From Antedon mediterranea (taxonomy: Eukaryota; Echinodermata; Crinoidea; Comatulida; Antedonidae), in assembly GCF_964355755.1 (NCBI RefSeq), contig NC_092672.1, positions 6,264,001 through 6,324,000 of the forward strand: 60,000 nucleotides of DNA, read 5' to 3'. This document shows positions 12,601 to 26,000 of this stretch, in pieces. Made by a program: the position numbers and the translations under genes. Under the pieces are notes generated by a model. The model saw nothing but the letters and a program-made list of their open reading frames with translations. It made no database searches and had not been told where the DNA came from. The first letter of the stretch is position 1. Every line of letters begins with the position of its first letter.

Positions 12601-13292
12601 TGGCCGAGGCAGTGAAAAAATGATCAATATTAAAAGATATTGAACAAGGTACCGTAACAAATATACCTGGTATGTAAACTATATAATGAATTTCTTTTTA
12701 TTATAATTCACAATTAAAATAATCAATGTTTTCGACAACTCGTTCGATCGAACATTACGATGTTTATATTTCTAACAGAAATATATATATATACCTTTAC
12801 CGAAATACCTTTGATAAAATTAAAATGCTAGCCGCGTGTATGTTGTACTTAAATATGTAAATGATGTTTCCCCTTTAATATAACACCAGCGGATATCTTA
12901 ATCCCTTTGCCGTGTATATAGCTAAGAAACGTGGGAATAGAAATTATTGAACACATGTTCAAAATCATAATTGTCTCTTAAAAAGAGAACGACCTTGAGA
13001 GATATGGCTGTAATATATTACAATCATAATATTACATCATGGAAAATGTATGAAAAAAAAAGGTTTACATTCTGGTGCAAATCAAATGTTCTGTAAAATA
13101 TTAAATGTGTACTTTAAATAAATTGGTTATGGTTTTCCTTTTCACTCTAGGGTGCCAAACGCAAACATGCATTTAGAACAATATACTGTAGTAAAAAACC
13201 CTGAAATTACTTACAGCCCAAATATATGCGTTTACCATGTATAAGTGCAATGCTTTGCAATATACTGAAAGTGCACTGTACTTGTATGTGAG
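9654..13292. other. Intergenic between the two genes, no gene seen
   Basis: AT-rich sequence with several TAGGCCTA motifs up to about 10,890. There is a small GC-richer patch near 11,035-11,150 with a TATAAAA string (11104-11110), and a perfect short hairpin CCACGCCC-ACTA-GGGCGTGG (12579-12598). None is enough to call a gene or promoter. Confidence 0.4.
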
Positions 13293-13298
13293 TTTATT
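13293..13298 (-). terminator. Candidate GCN1 polyadenylation signal
   Basis: The minus strand reads AATAAA here, about 660 bp beyond the GCN1 stop. It is the first canonical hexamer I noticed downstream of the stop, but no transcript end can be seen from sequence alone. Variant signals closer to the stop are possible. Confidence 0.25.
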
Positions 13299-13464
13299 TG
13301 TTACTTTACTAATATAAACCAGGTGTACAGTAGTATATGGAAATGACTTTTTATGTTGACAAAGGAAAATAATATTTAAGTAGTGTTTTTGTAACTTGAT
13401 TGTACAGATCGTTGGCAACCAATTTTGTTGTTTAACAAACTTCTTTTTTAAACTTCTCAACATG

Positions 13465-13570
13465 TAGATACTTCCATGCTTTTGATAAACAGGATGGTGA
13501 ATCCAGTGGGTATAGCGCTAGGGGTGCAAAATTAAATTATAAACTACTTTTTGACAGACTAATGGTACTT
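13465..13570. repeat. Dispersed repeat family B, copy 1
   Basis: It shares TTGATAAACAGGA-GGTG-AT, CAGTGGG and CTAGGGGTGCA with 17716-17839 in the same orientation. It lies just past the GCN1 stop. The family is not identified. Confidence 0.6.
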
Positions 13571-13956
13571 TAGGTTACGCTTTCCTGTTTAAAAATCCTG
13601 CATCTGCCCATGTTAAACTACAGTACAGTGTTTGCCTTTTACCGAGCATAAATTTACAAGCCAAAAAATACTTTAAAAATTGTGTTGGGCAGTTCTATGA
13701 TGATGTGATATGTGTTTCCTTTTTACAGTTGGAAATATGGATAAATTAATTTTCATAATGCATAGCTGTAAAAAAAATGTGTTAGTTTAGAGATTCAATT
13801 TTGGATTTATAATTCTGTTTAGTAAATCTACATACGATAGATATGCCAGAATTATTCCACATTCATGTTTTAAAACGGATAAATCACATGATAAATGACG
13901 TTCATTGAGGTTAACAACCGACAACACATTATCAAAACATTGATGAGAAAATGTCA

Positions 13957-14079
13957 TCAATGTAATATTGTATTGTCAACTTCATCCTTCGGTGGCGGTT
14001 GCTTAGCAACCCGTCGTAACTGCCGCATACTCTCCTCAAGTTTGGCAGATGGAACAGAATCTAATGACTTGGATACAAC
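13957..14079 (-). CDS. GCN1: GCN1 window exon 30 (C-terminus and stop)
   Basis: It codes [20 protein letters not shown] then [20 protein letters not shown] and TGA. The ending matches human ...SLKKLASQADSTEQVDDTILT. It has an acceptor TTCCAG and phase 0 entry. The basic SMRQLRR stretch and the V(D/E)(D/N)(N/D)TIL end are typical of metazoan GCN1. Confidence 0.95.
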   Translation of the reverse strand, partial: VVSKSLDSVPSAKLEESMRQLRRVAKQPPPKDEVDNTILH

Positions 14080-17000
14080 CTGGAAATAAATAATAAATGA
14101 TATAAGATAGATATATGGTACAGTTAAAATCTTGAAATATTATAATAATTAATACATGAAACTGGGCTACAGCTACAGTACAGTAGACCCATATTAAGGG
14201 TACACCTTCAAGACCATGCAAAGTGTCTTTAAAGCTCTGTCTACACTATCAAACGTTATATGACAAAAAATGTGATGCGCCCATAGACATGATGCTGTAA
14301 TATCACTACCATATTTGGGTATATCACTACCATATTTGGGGAAAACCTCACACTTTTTTTGTCAAACTAGTTTGATTGTGTAGAGCTATACCATAGACTT
14401 GACCACTTAATGAATGTTATTCCTAGTGTTAAAACACATTTCCCCTTGCATCTAAAAGTGTTCCTATGAAAGGGGTGTTCCAAAGCAGAGGTTCTATAGT
14501 AAAATGTTATTATAGCAACAGTATAGTAGGCTACTAGTGATTCAACGAATCACAAGAAGGAATCTCAAGTGTTACGTAAAATTTATATAGAGCATTTAGA
14601 CGACCCCAATTAATGCAAGCACAGGCTCAACATCAAATATTACATTAATACAACTAATGAAATCTAATTTTGATGATTCCAGAACAAATTTAGTATGATT
14701 ACATTTTCAGTCAGAATAATGACATCGCAATGTTTGATGTTGTCAAGGTTACCCGAACAAAGAATATTATAATAAAACAGTGTCATTTATAACAACTGCA
14801 AGGCTGATGTTATAATTAGGTTAACTAAAGTCCTAAATGATATTATCGAATCAAATATAAAGCAATTTATGTCATGAAAAAGTGTGTTTTTACAAAGTGC
14901 AGATACAAAAATGTAGTTCTTTTAATCAATATATTCATATATTATTGTTTCAATGAGCAGTGAAGCAGAACATGCATTGTGAGAAAAGGACTGATCTTCT
15001 AAATTCTTAGTACTATACTACTGTACTAGTATTTAAAAGAAAAAGTAATGCTTATATATTCACAATGATCATTTCTGCTTTCCTGTATCTGGAATTACAA
15101 AGACTGGTGTTGGTAGTCTATGTTGAGTGCCATTTACCTGGATAAACAGACAATAGCCCTGTGCTCTCCCAAGGGAGACTTGTATGATACAAAAATATAA
15201 AATCCTTCAACATGCCTCTACAATAATAGACTCTTCCAATCAGTCTCAATATAACACCACCATCATTTAATTTATCTAGGCATGAAATAGCCCGATATAA
15301 ACTTTCAATTCGATACCCTTTAAAAGATAATAAAACCAACAGATTCCATGCTTCCCACAGCGTCTAGCAGAAATGTGGCCAATAACAAAGAGGTGTGAAC
15401 ATATTACATACCTGGTAGGTGTCATCTCCTGTCCTAAGCTGAAGCAACGAGACAAGGGCCACTTCACTGTCTGCCTGGACGGCCGTGTTCTTGTCCTTAG
15501 TGTTGCTGACAAGTACCACTACAAGAGGCTTAATAATGCTGATGTCCAGTGCATGGTCAATCTCACTGGCAAAGTATGATATCATCTGGGCTGCTGTCAT
15601 CTTCATGTCGTTGGAACTGTGATTCAAACTCTGAAATTGAAAACAACAAAATTTGAACACATACATAGTCTAATACTGAATCCAAATCACGTTCTGAAAT
15701 ATAATTTAATTAAGACCACACCTCCTAAAAGACCAGAAAAACCATGGATTGACATTTGCGAATCGTTTTTTCTTAAGTCAATTCAAGATAGTTAAGAATT
15801 GCTTAAATAATATGGAATGAATTAAACAGAAAAATATATTGTAGAACAAATAAATAAATGTGTACACAAAGAATAAACATTTACATTAAACTGTAATGTT
15901 TAATATTTGCCTTATTATTTTATAGTTCCATTTGCCTTATTTTGTTGCTCCTTTTGCAGCTAGTTTATTGTGGGCCTCCTTATCACAAGTCCATTGGGGT
16001 TTCTTTTTGTTTTGTGTATTGTTTTGATAAATAAAGAGATTGATTTGATTCCGGGATTTTACACTCATAATCATTTATATAAATGTACAAAAACAAACAT
16101 TATTTAAAAATTTTGATGGTATATGTGTTGATCATTACAAATTTAATGATGCGTCTAATATGTAATATCTTTTTATTTCATACAACATACAATGCATTTT
16201 AGTAATTTTTAACCTTGACTTTTCACATTTAAAGGAAATGAAGTAAGATTAATATTGATATGTATGTTATTGTTTGTTTGTGCTTTGTAGTATCTTAGTC
16301 TAAAGCTCTGGGTCTACACTATCAAACTACTTTGACAAAAGTGTGATGTGCCCAAATATGGTAGTGATATGCTTATATATGGTAGTGCTATGACATCATC
16401 ATGTCCATATATGGGCACATCACATAAAGTTTAGACAGATCTTACATTCTAGATTTGGTTAATATTTGTAAAAGAAAATTATTTTGGCGCACATAGCGTG
16501 TCATACCTATACTTGATCTGTATGGGAAAAAAAATCAAAACCACCAACTGGTGGCGGTCGTAAAGGAACACCAACATAAATAGATAATAACTAGCAATTT
16601 TATTTAATATAGCCATATACAGTACTGCATTATTTGAAATTAGGTAAGTGGGTTTTTAATGTAGTGATGTGCCAACCCTGTGGCGACACAGCCATGCAAA
16701 AATGTTTTATTATAGTAATTTAATATGGAAATGTTTCCACATAAATAAAAAACCTTGATTGTTATAAGGAGATTTAATTTAATATTGTAGAGATATAATT
16801 TAATAATGTAAAAACATGAACAGATGAACATGAATCACGGAACAACATCAACTGGCATCTTGAAGAAAAGAAAGACGTAGTCTGGTTTTCATCAAATCAT
16901 CCTTATCTCCTTCAGCGATTAGTGAATCATTTTAATCGAACACTTATGATAGGAATATTCGTAATTAACTCAGTTTGCAAATAAGGCAACCCTCGCCGTG

Positions 17001-20000
17001 TTTCATTTTGACTACTGTACTTGCGTGATTCATATTGAGTTGGCAGATACGGAAACCTCGATGTAACCAACAGACCTGGGAGGGTTCACTAGATGTGTTA
17101 TTCAAAATTATAAAGAAAGTCCAGTTAGTTATGAAATATGACCTATATTGAATCACTTTTTAAAAATGATTTTGATATACAAAATTTGAAAATGTCACCT
17201 ACACATGCATCCTTAAATTTTAAATTTCTAATAGGATACTTAGATCATCAGTTCCAACAAATTTTAAACAAATTAATAACATTTTGAAGTTTCTGAAATG
17301 ATACTTAAAACTCAATTCCAAAAAACTTCTAAACAAATATAAAATCTATTTATAGTGGCAATATATAAATATGTGTATATGTTAAAGACTCCAGTTTATT
17401 TAAATGTATTAAAAATAAAAATAATAATAAACAGTATTTATATAGCGCCTAATGGATCACTGACCCCTCTAGGTGCTTTACATTAGACCTTAACTAATGG
17501 TAATAAACTATCCCCCACCGAACATCATTCCGGTATTTCTTAGTCGAGGTTTCGGGGATGGAGACAATCAATAATGTGAAGAAAAAAATGTAACTAAGCT
17601 TAACTATGCTTAACTAAGGTAAAACTATCCCCCGCCGGACACCATCCGGGCAACTTCAAACCATATACATACCATGGGTGGATGCTCACCCATTAGACAG
17701 CTAAATTAGGTTATGTAGATACCTTCATGTTCTTGATAAACAGGAAGGTGGATTCAGTGGGAGTAGCACTAGGGGTGCATTCACCATCCACTTTTGACAG
17801 CTACAATTAAATTATGAACTATTTTTGCCAAGACTAATAATATTATTACTTATTATTCCTGGAACCTTCCCTGATAGAAAGTAATATTCTGTTTGCTTAT
17901 AATGCTGTAGTGTAATTTTCAAATTAAAAGACAACCAAGAATGCCACTAGGCAGGGAACATTTTCGCCAGTGTAGCATAGCAAAAAGCTATACAAAACAA
18001 CCTTATTGCTACACATTTTGAAAATTGTGTAGCAAAAAATACTATACAAAACTATGTTTCTCGACTTAAAAATCAGTTTGATTAGCAATATTGCTAAACA
18101 AAATTTTTAAATGAAAATTTTCCCTGCTAGGTAAAAACAATACTAACAAAGTGGTCAAACAAAGCCACAAATTGGATTAGCGTAAAAAGTGAAAGTTTTC
18201 GCGATAAAAATCGTCTTTGTAATCGTCTTCGTTTAGTTGGGTTGCTTTAATCTGCTTCCTGGATCAGGTCACGATAAGTAAGCACATGTTTGTTTATTAA
18301 GTTCACTTTTAAATAACTTTTTAATAATCTCTTTGTTTCTAGAAATTTGAATACGAAAGCAATATCTTGAGCTCAAACTTTATGTGACAAAAAATGTGAT
18401 GTGTCCATATATGGACATGATGTTGTCATATCACTACCATATTTGAGAATATCACACTTTTTTTTGTCAAACTACCGAACTTTGATAGTGTAGACAGCTT
18501 TAGTTTTCAATATAACCAAAAATGGTTATCTTGCTTCATGTGCTGTTAATTTAATTTATTTTAACCATGGAGAAATCCCTGTTTTGCTGTATTTTAAAAG
18601 CCTACTAGGAAAATATAGGTCTAAATTACCTAGTTACGTATTGTTAATTAATTGTTGTTGTTTATTGAACATACAGGCACATTGGGATGGTGCGTTTTTC
18701 TACTGGATTACTCGCAACACCGTTTAGCAGGATACTTTAGTGCAGCCAGACAAAGATGACCAACACATTATGCGTAGGTTTTAGGTCTTAGATTTTGTCA
18801 GGTGTTTTCCCGAATGATCGCACAATTAAAATGGTACTGGGTGTGATCATTTTTAAGGCTACCTATTATCAAACACAAATCTGTATATGCATGTAAAGGG
18901 GCATTTATAAAATGATGTGAACGAAGCATTATATAGCATGGTATCTTTTTCATTATCAGTAGGGCATACAAAAAGAAGAATGAGACAGAGAGGCCAGAAC
19001 ACTTGCTGCAAGGTTAACCAATTGTTATCTTCGTAAAGTATTATTTAATTTGAACCTTGACATTGTGAGAAATGCATAATGTAATTTAGATGAGTGAGCT
19101 AAAGGGCAAACAAGTTGAACACCTGGGATAAAAAAAAAAGAAGCTACTTATGCCGTGAGAAGTTTTTTCGCGAAGTGCTCTCAATATACTTAGTATATGG
19201 AGCCAGGGTAGGTCAGACATCTGAGCAAAGCTACTTTGGGGTAGCCATAAAATGTATAAATATTTATCATCTATCATGAATATTCATTAACAATCTCATT
19301 ATTATTCATAGTCCTCATTAATATTCATCTTCAATCTCATTATTATTCACAATCATCATTAATATTCATCTAAATCTCATTATTATTCATAATCATAATG
19401 AATATTCATCTGCAATCTTATTATTATTCATAATCATCATTAATATTCATCTACAATCTCATTAATATTCATAATCATTCCTTAATATACAGTACTCATA
19501 AAATAGCAATTCACCATCATCAATCCTGCTTTAGGCAAGAAATACAATATTAGAATCAATTAACAGCGATTTGTCTGCATTTCAATAACATTTATATAAT
19601 TCCTAACATGCTAAAACACCTGCCCCATTAACCACACTTAGCAGTAGTAGCAGGGTATACTCTTTCACTAAACTAATAATATTGCATTCAAGATATCTAG
19701 TTCGGGGCACAAAACACTATTTTTAGGATACAGAAATGTATATCTGGGTTGATCAAGTGTTGGCTAAGCTGTTGAGGTATTGGATATGTAATGTACCTCA
19801 GAACATATCAAGCATATCACTAACATATTTGAGCACATCACACTTTTTATTGTCTAACTAGTTTGATAGTGTAGACAGAGCTATAGACCTACAGTAATTA
19901 GGCAGCTTGTTTTAAAATGGTAAAAACCAGAATGGGTGATTTTGAGAACTTAAGAAGAATTTATGGTTGAGCTCTAAACAAAATTAACAAATTTGACGTA

Positions 20001-23000
20001 TGACAGAATAGTCTACTTAAACCAATTTTTGTATAAAACCTTCTAAATCCACCTCTTCTAGACATAGTTTGATGTGAACACCACTATTGAGAGGTTAAAC
20101 AAGATTAGCCTGAGGGCTGCCTATTAAGATGGATTACCTAATTAACTAAGTAATGATTATAATTAATTATCCTGTCCTATTTAACAGCGGTACTCTGAGG
20201 TGTAAAGAGGGCACACACCCACACCGTATTAAAATCATGTCGACATAAGCACAGTTGAACTTTAATAATTTTAAACAACTTGATCTAATAAAATGTTTTG
20301 TATTAGGCACAGCATGCAATGATAAGATTAGAAAGTAGCCTGATTGAAAAAATATATATAAAAAAATAAATTGTAATTTCCAAAAAGTGGAAAGTTAAAT
20401 TGATAGATTGCAATTGTTATCTGGGAAATCTATTTGATTCATTTTTTTAAAGCCACCTTTGAATCTTATTTCAACTGTAATTACAATACAGGTACAGTCA
20501 ACTTTTCCAATACCGGACACCCTTGGGCTAGGTGTCTGGTTTTCTGGAAAATATGGTATTCTGTGTGTTTTTAATGGTTAAAAAGGACCTTTTGGACCTT
20601 GAGAAAAGCCTGGTATTGGAAGATTTGACCGAAGTAAAAGTAAAGTAAGGCTATGTATTTGTAAAAAGAAATAAAGTTCAGAATTGTTCAATGGTTAGGC
20701 TGTTATGCGATAAAGGTCTTCTGAGGTAATGGAAACGCATAGTGTAACGAAAGCTTACCAATCAAAGTTTATTTGCGATGCCAACCTTCAAAGCTTGCGT
20801 CAAACTAGGACGCAACAAAAAGGACGTAAGTACAGACCAATCGCGGTATGATAACTTATGCTGTATGTCCTACCATTGAATGTAATTTTCTCTTTATATG
20901 TCATTTTTTTGGTACAACTTTGTTATTCTATTATTCTTAAATCGGAATGGGAATGAATGATAGGATTTTCACCCAATGGCCTATTAGTGGGAACCAAGCT
21001 TAAACAATATAATAATATTCTTTGTTGAATTCTTTGGTGTGAACATAATTATGTCGGACAACATTGCACAACTATAGATATAATGTGCTGGTGGTTGTGT
21101 CTGGAATGCCAAGTACAATGTCATGTATTAATTGTCTGTTTGCAAGTATGCCAAGGATTGTCAATTAGCAATACATGTTTGTTTTGACACTCTTCTACAA
21201 GTATAAGCTATTCTGTATAGATGTGTACACAATAGGCTTGAGAAAATGTTCCTATTATGGGAAAAAAAATGGTCCATTCAAATGCATATAAATATGTTGT
21301 GAAAAATTCCCAGTAAAAACCATCCTGGGAAAAAGGAATGAATTTTTAAACAATATATTGTCCTCTGAAAAAACAATTTGTAAACAATAAATGACAAATA
21401 AATTGTTTTTCACTTTAACAAAATTTGAAAAAAAAAAATGATTTACCTAAAAAAAAGTCCATAATTTTTAGGGAGAAGGGGGGGGGGAGGGAAGAAAAGT
21501 ATATTTAATTAAATTATTGATTATTGAGTTTTGGTTGCCTACAGTAATATCCAGAAGCAACGTTGTAATCTTCAAACAAAATATAGCAAACTTGTTTGCA
21601 AAGTATCAGACGCCACAAACAAAACACATTTAAGAATAATTAAAAACACACAATAGATTCTATAATAAGCTTATACAGCTGAAACGATAATGTCCGAAAA
21701 AAGGTATTTTTAATTAGACATTGATTCATACGTGTTATTTTATTCAATATAATTACCATCAATCTTTAATTGTTAATTTCTTTGTGTAAGTTCAAATATC
21801 ATCTGCAATTGCAATTTTCATAACAATATTTTTAGCAGCCTTTCTCTCGGGATTACGTGAATTTATTATCAATCAATGGCTGATTGAACGGGAACAAAGA
21901 GAAATAAAAATTATTTTCATAAACAAGATTGCAAAAGTGTTTATTTAGTAAGTAGATGATCAGTTAATTTAATGTTCATTCCGGTTGGACAAGGAGCATA
22001 ATGAACTTAAAAACACATTAATCAATGTTATTTATTGTGTTTGTGATTTCAAACAATTTGACTGCTATTTCACTTAATGAACACTTAAACATTAGTCTAG
22101 AAAAACGTTTATAGCTAACATAGACAGGAACCCATTCTGGAATATAAAATCTTTTTCTTCCCACTTTAAAACCAAATTATTAATTTTCACAAAATTGACT
22201 CAACAGTTCTTTTCGGAACTATATATACTATGTAACACAAACATTTATAAAAATTATTTAATATTCTTCATAAAACACCTTCAATTTTTTTTAAAGTGGT
22301 ACAGTTACATAAAAGGCAACCCACTACATTTGGTCCTATGGTCCTTATGTACAACTTCACCCTTCAAATCTAAACCCAACTTTGGTTAGAAAATTGTCTC
22401 TATTTTCACCAGTTATTTCAAAGAATCATGAAAAAAAAAAAATGTTGACTGCAATAAGTAAAGATTTTCGCACTTTATATTGTTAAAGTTAAAAATTAAT
22501 TCAATCGTAAGAATTAAAGGTTTCAAACTACTGTATTCAATACCTACAAAAACAACCAGGCTTAAGTACGAAGAGATATGTTATCAAAAAATTACAGGCG
22601 TCAACGACGAATACATTCAAGGTATAAGTTCATTGTTCACAAAGAACGTGTGAATTAATTAATATCACCTAATTAATCTGCTAATTGCTAATTAATATAT
22701 TAATATCAAGGAAATGATTTTCATGCCTCAATTTTATTTAAGAAAGAAGCTTATAATATCAATTAACTATTTTCAGCTGTTTATCATCCTTGAGTATAAA
22801 TGACTCCAATTGTTATATTGAGTAATACAGTCATATATTTTTATTTTGCGCAACATTTTTCATTTTTTAAATTATTTTAATTCTACTGAATTTATTATAC
22901 TAGTCGAATAAATAAACCAAACAAAGCGGCATTTATTTCATATAATCTGGTATTTTGCATTTATTAAACATAAATGAAAACTAGAACAACTTGGGGGTGT

Positions 23001-26000
23001 GGTCGTTTAATTAGTAGCCTACCGCGAAACTAGGTAATACAAAGCTGGCGAGTGGCATGTATAGCCACGTACTACGGTACTACATCATCCATCATATTGT
23101 CATCTGTGTCTTTATCACAGTCCACAGGGGTTTGTTACTAAACGCCATCAGACTACTCTGTAATTAGCATGTTATTGTTCATACCACCTGGGCCTCAATA
23201 AGACGAATAACGAAGTTGATTATCACCAGCACTTAAAAAGCTTATGTTGGATGTTGGGGTACCTACAGGCTTTTAAATTTTAGCTTTGTTTGAAAAATTT
23301 ATAATATAAAGTATTGAACAAGGAGTCTTTTCTGTGATGACCTTATATTAATACGAGAATAATGGCATGTCAGAGTGGCAACTACTAATAAAATATAAGG
23401 CCAATGGTTTATTTTATTCGAATTCATTTCATATGCATCCAACAGCGAGAAACTGGCCAATTACAGGATGGATAAACTATTATATACTATGCATTAATAC
23501 CATGCTTTTATAGACTAAACCTCTGTCTACACTATCAAACTAGTTTGACAAAAAGTGTGATGTGCCCAAATATGATAGTGATATACCAAAATATGGTAGT
23601 GGTATGACATCATCATGTCCATATATGAGCACATCACATTTTTTGTCACATAAAGTTTGATAGTGTAGACAAAGCTTAAGTCTCATTTGATTTTTAAGAA
23701 GTGGTGTAGAAGCAGTTGTCAGTTACAAACCTGAAACTATTAAACAGATTGAACCCTAGATCTTGAAATTGGAGAGCAAGAATAAGTACTAAGCTACAAC
23801 TCCATTAGGCAGGAATCACCACTTTGAAAAAAAAACAGTGCAAGTTTCAAGCTCTGTCTACACTATCAAACTTTATGTGACAGAAACATGTGATGTGTCC
23901 ATATATGGACATAATGATGTCATATCACTACCATACTACATCACACTTTTTTTGTCAACTATTTTGATCGTGCAGACAGAGCCTTAGCAAGCATCTTTCA
24001 ATAATAATGTTGTAATGGAATGACTCTCCCTACGGACATACATCACTTATACCATATAGGATTCTTCAATATTTATACAGACACTCGACTATGCAAACAT
24101 TATAAATCTTTAATTTCATTAAAAATTATCCTAGACAAAGACCACAAGATTTTTCCTTATAGCCTAAAGGAATTTCTCACAATACAATTGATAGAATTAA
24201 TTCAAAACAAAAGAATTATCAATTAATATGGATGTACCATGGAGAATGAATTTGTTTATTCAAATTAAAGAAGTACCATTAGTACTATTAAACTATGCAT
24301 AAATTAAGACACAAAGTGGTCTTTTGAATAAATTTCATGCTTGGATGAACATTACTAATTGGACAAATGGTGTGGAGGAGTTTTAAGGTGGATAAAGTCC
24401 AGTCAGAGTATAGACAGCCGACCATCTGTCCGTCAAAACATGATTTGTTAGATTGACACAATTCATTCATTAATTAAAATGGGGATTTTCCTTGAATACA
24501 GGTTGGTTATAGTGTTTTAAAAACATACAGTTTACTGTATTCCTTTATCACAAGAAATTGTCCTCTTAAGCTCTGTTTACACTATCAAACTAGTTTGACA
24601 AAAAAATGGCAGTGATATGACATAATCATGTCTATATATGGGTACATCACATTTTTTTGATAGTGTAGACAGAGGTTTAGAGGGGTGTTCCTTGAATAGT
24701 GGATGGTGAGGTAGGCTAGTAACCCAGGATGGGCCTATATTCGAGACAGCATATTATAATATTGTTTCATTCATTTTAATATCACTTTTTACTGTAGGAA
24801 AGTTAACAGGGAATTCCTACACACTTTACGTGCTAATTTTCAATCACTCAATTTGTGTTAATAAAGTAATTAAACTACAAAAGTATTCATGATTAATCGG
24901 TAATTCAAAGCTGCCATAATATTGCATCACTTCCCAAACACTTACGTTTAAACGCAACTCATCCGTAAAAGAGCCCACTTTCAAAAAGCACGAAAATTAG
25001 ATTAGTCACGACAAAAAGAGCAGGAGATAAATCAAACGTTACGACAATATCACGCTTTTAATTAGATTAGGGGAACAGCAAAGTGAAGAACAGGATAAAA
25101 GATGAAAGAAGAGAGGAAATAATTAATGGTAGATCATTTCAAAGTATTAATTGTTTTCGTTTTTGTCAAAACCCTCAGAAAATTATATTTTGTTTATGAT
25201 TATCTTGTACCATGTACTGTAGTAATAATTAGATTGTACACAGTTCATTAATCTATTTGTCAGGGTAAAAAAGAGAGAAATGACCAATCTACAGATATCC
25301 CTGTAAAGGATAAAGATAAAAACTATAACTACATCATTGTATTTATATAATTATAGAAAAGAAGGGGATATGTAGGGAAAAGGTCTATTGTCTTTGGAAA
25401 CAAAACCAGAAACAACGATAGATAGTGTGTGCTAATATTTGTATAGAGAAAAAGGGATATGTATGGAAATTAAGATAAAGAGTCAATTGTCTTTGGATTT
25501 GTAAAGAATAAAGACAATAATAATAAAGAGAAAACCAGAACAACTACAGTATAGGTACATTCATTTTAATATCACTTTTTACTGTAAGAAAGTTAACAGG
25601 AAATTCCTAACCGTTCTATGGTTACCACCAGGTAGACTTACTTCATTAAAGCTTCTATGAATGGATGTACTGGTTGGGAGCAGGAACGCTAGTAGACCAA
25701 ACCCAGTACCGTTTTGATTATGATCAATCGGGAAATTACCTCACGACGTTAATAAAAAGGAGTACATTAGAACTATATTCAACCATGGAGGTAAAGAACT
25801 ATAGTTGCCTCAGGAATCAGAAGAAACTGCAATGACATGGTTCAACTGAAAGCATAGTGAACTGTAGTTGAATGTACGAAATATCATTCCCAATCGAATA
25901 ACGTCAAAAAATTAATATATGAACATTGATTCAATTGTCAATTACACGGAAGGCGCCATTAAGCATTGCTTCCCTACCATCCATGGCAATTACACTTAAA

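Noticed and set aside
20740-20880. Possible relative of the 8430 foldback repeat (shared ACGCAAC, GACGTAAG, CCAATC strings)
   Set aside because: The shared strings are short and the arms do not pair well, so I cannot support a family assignment.
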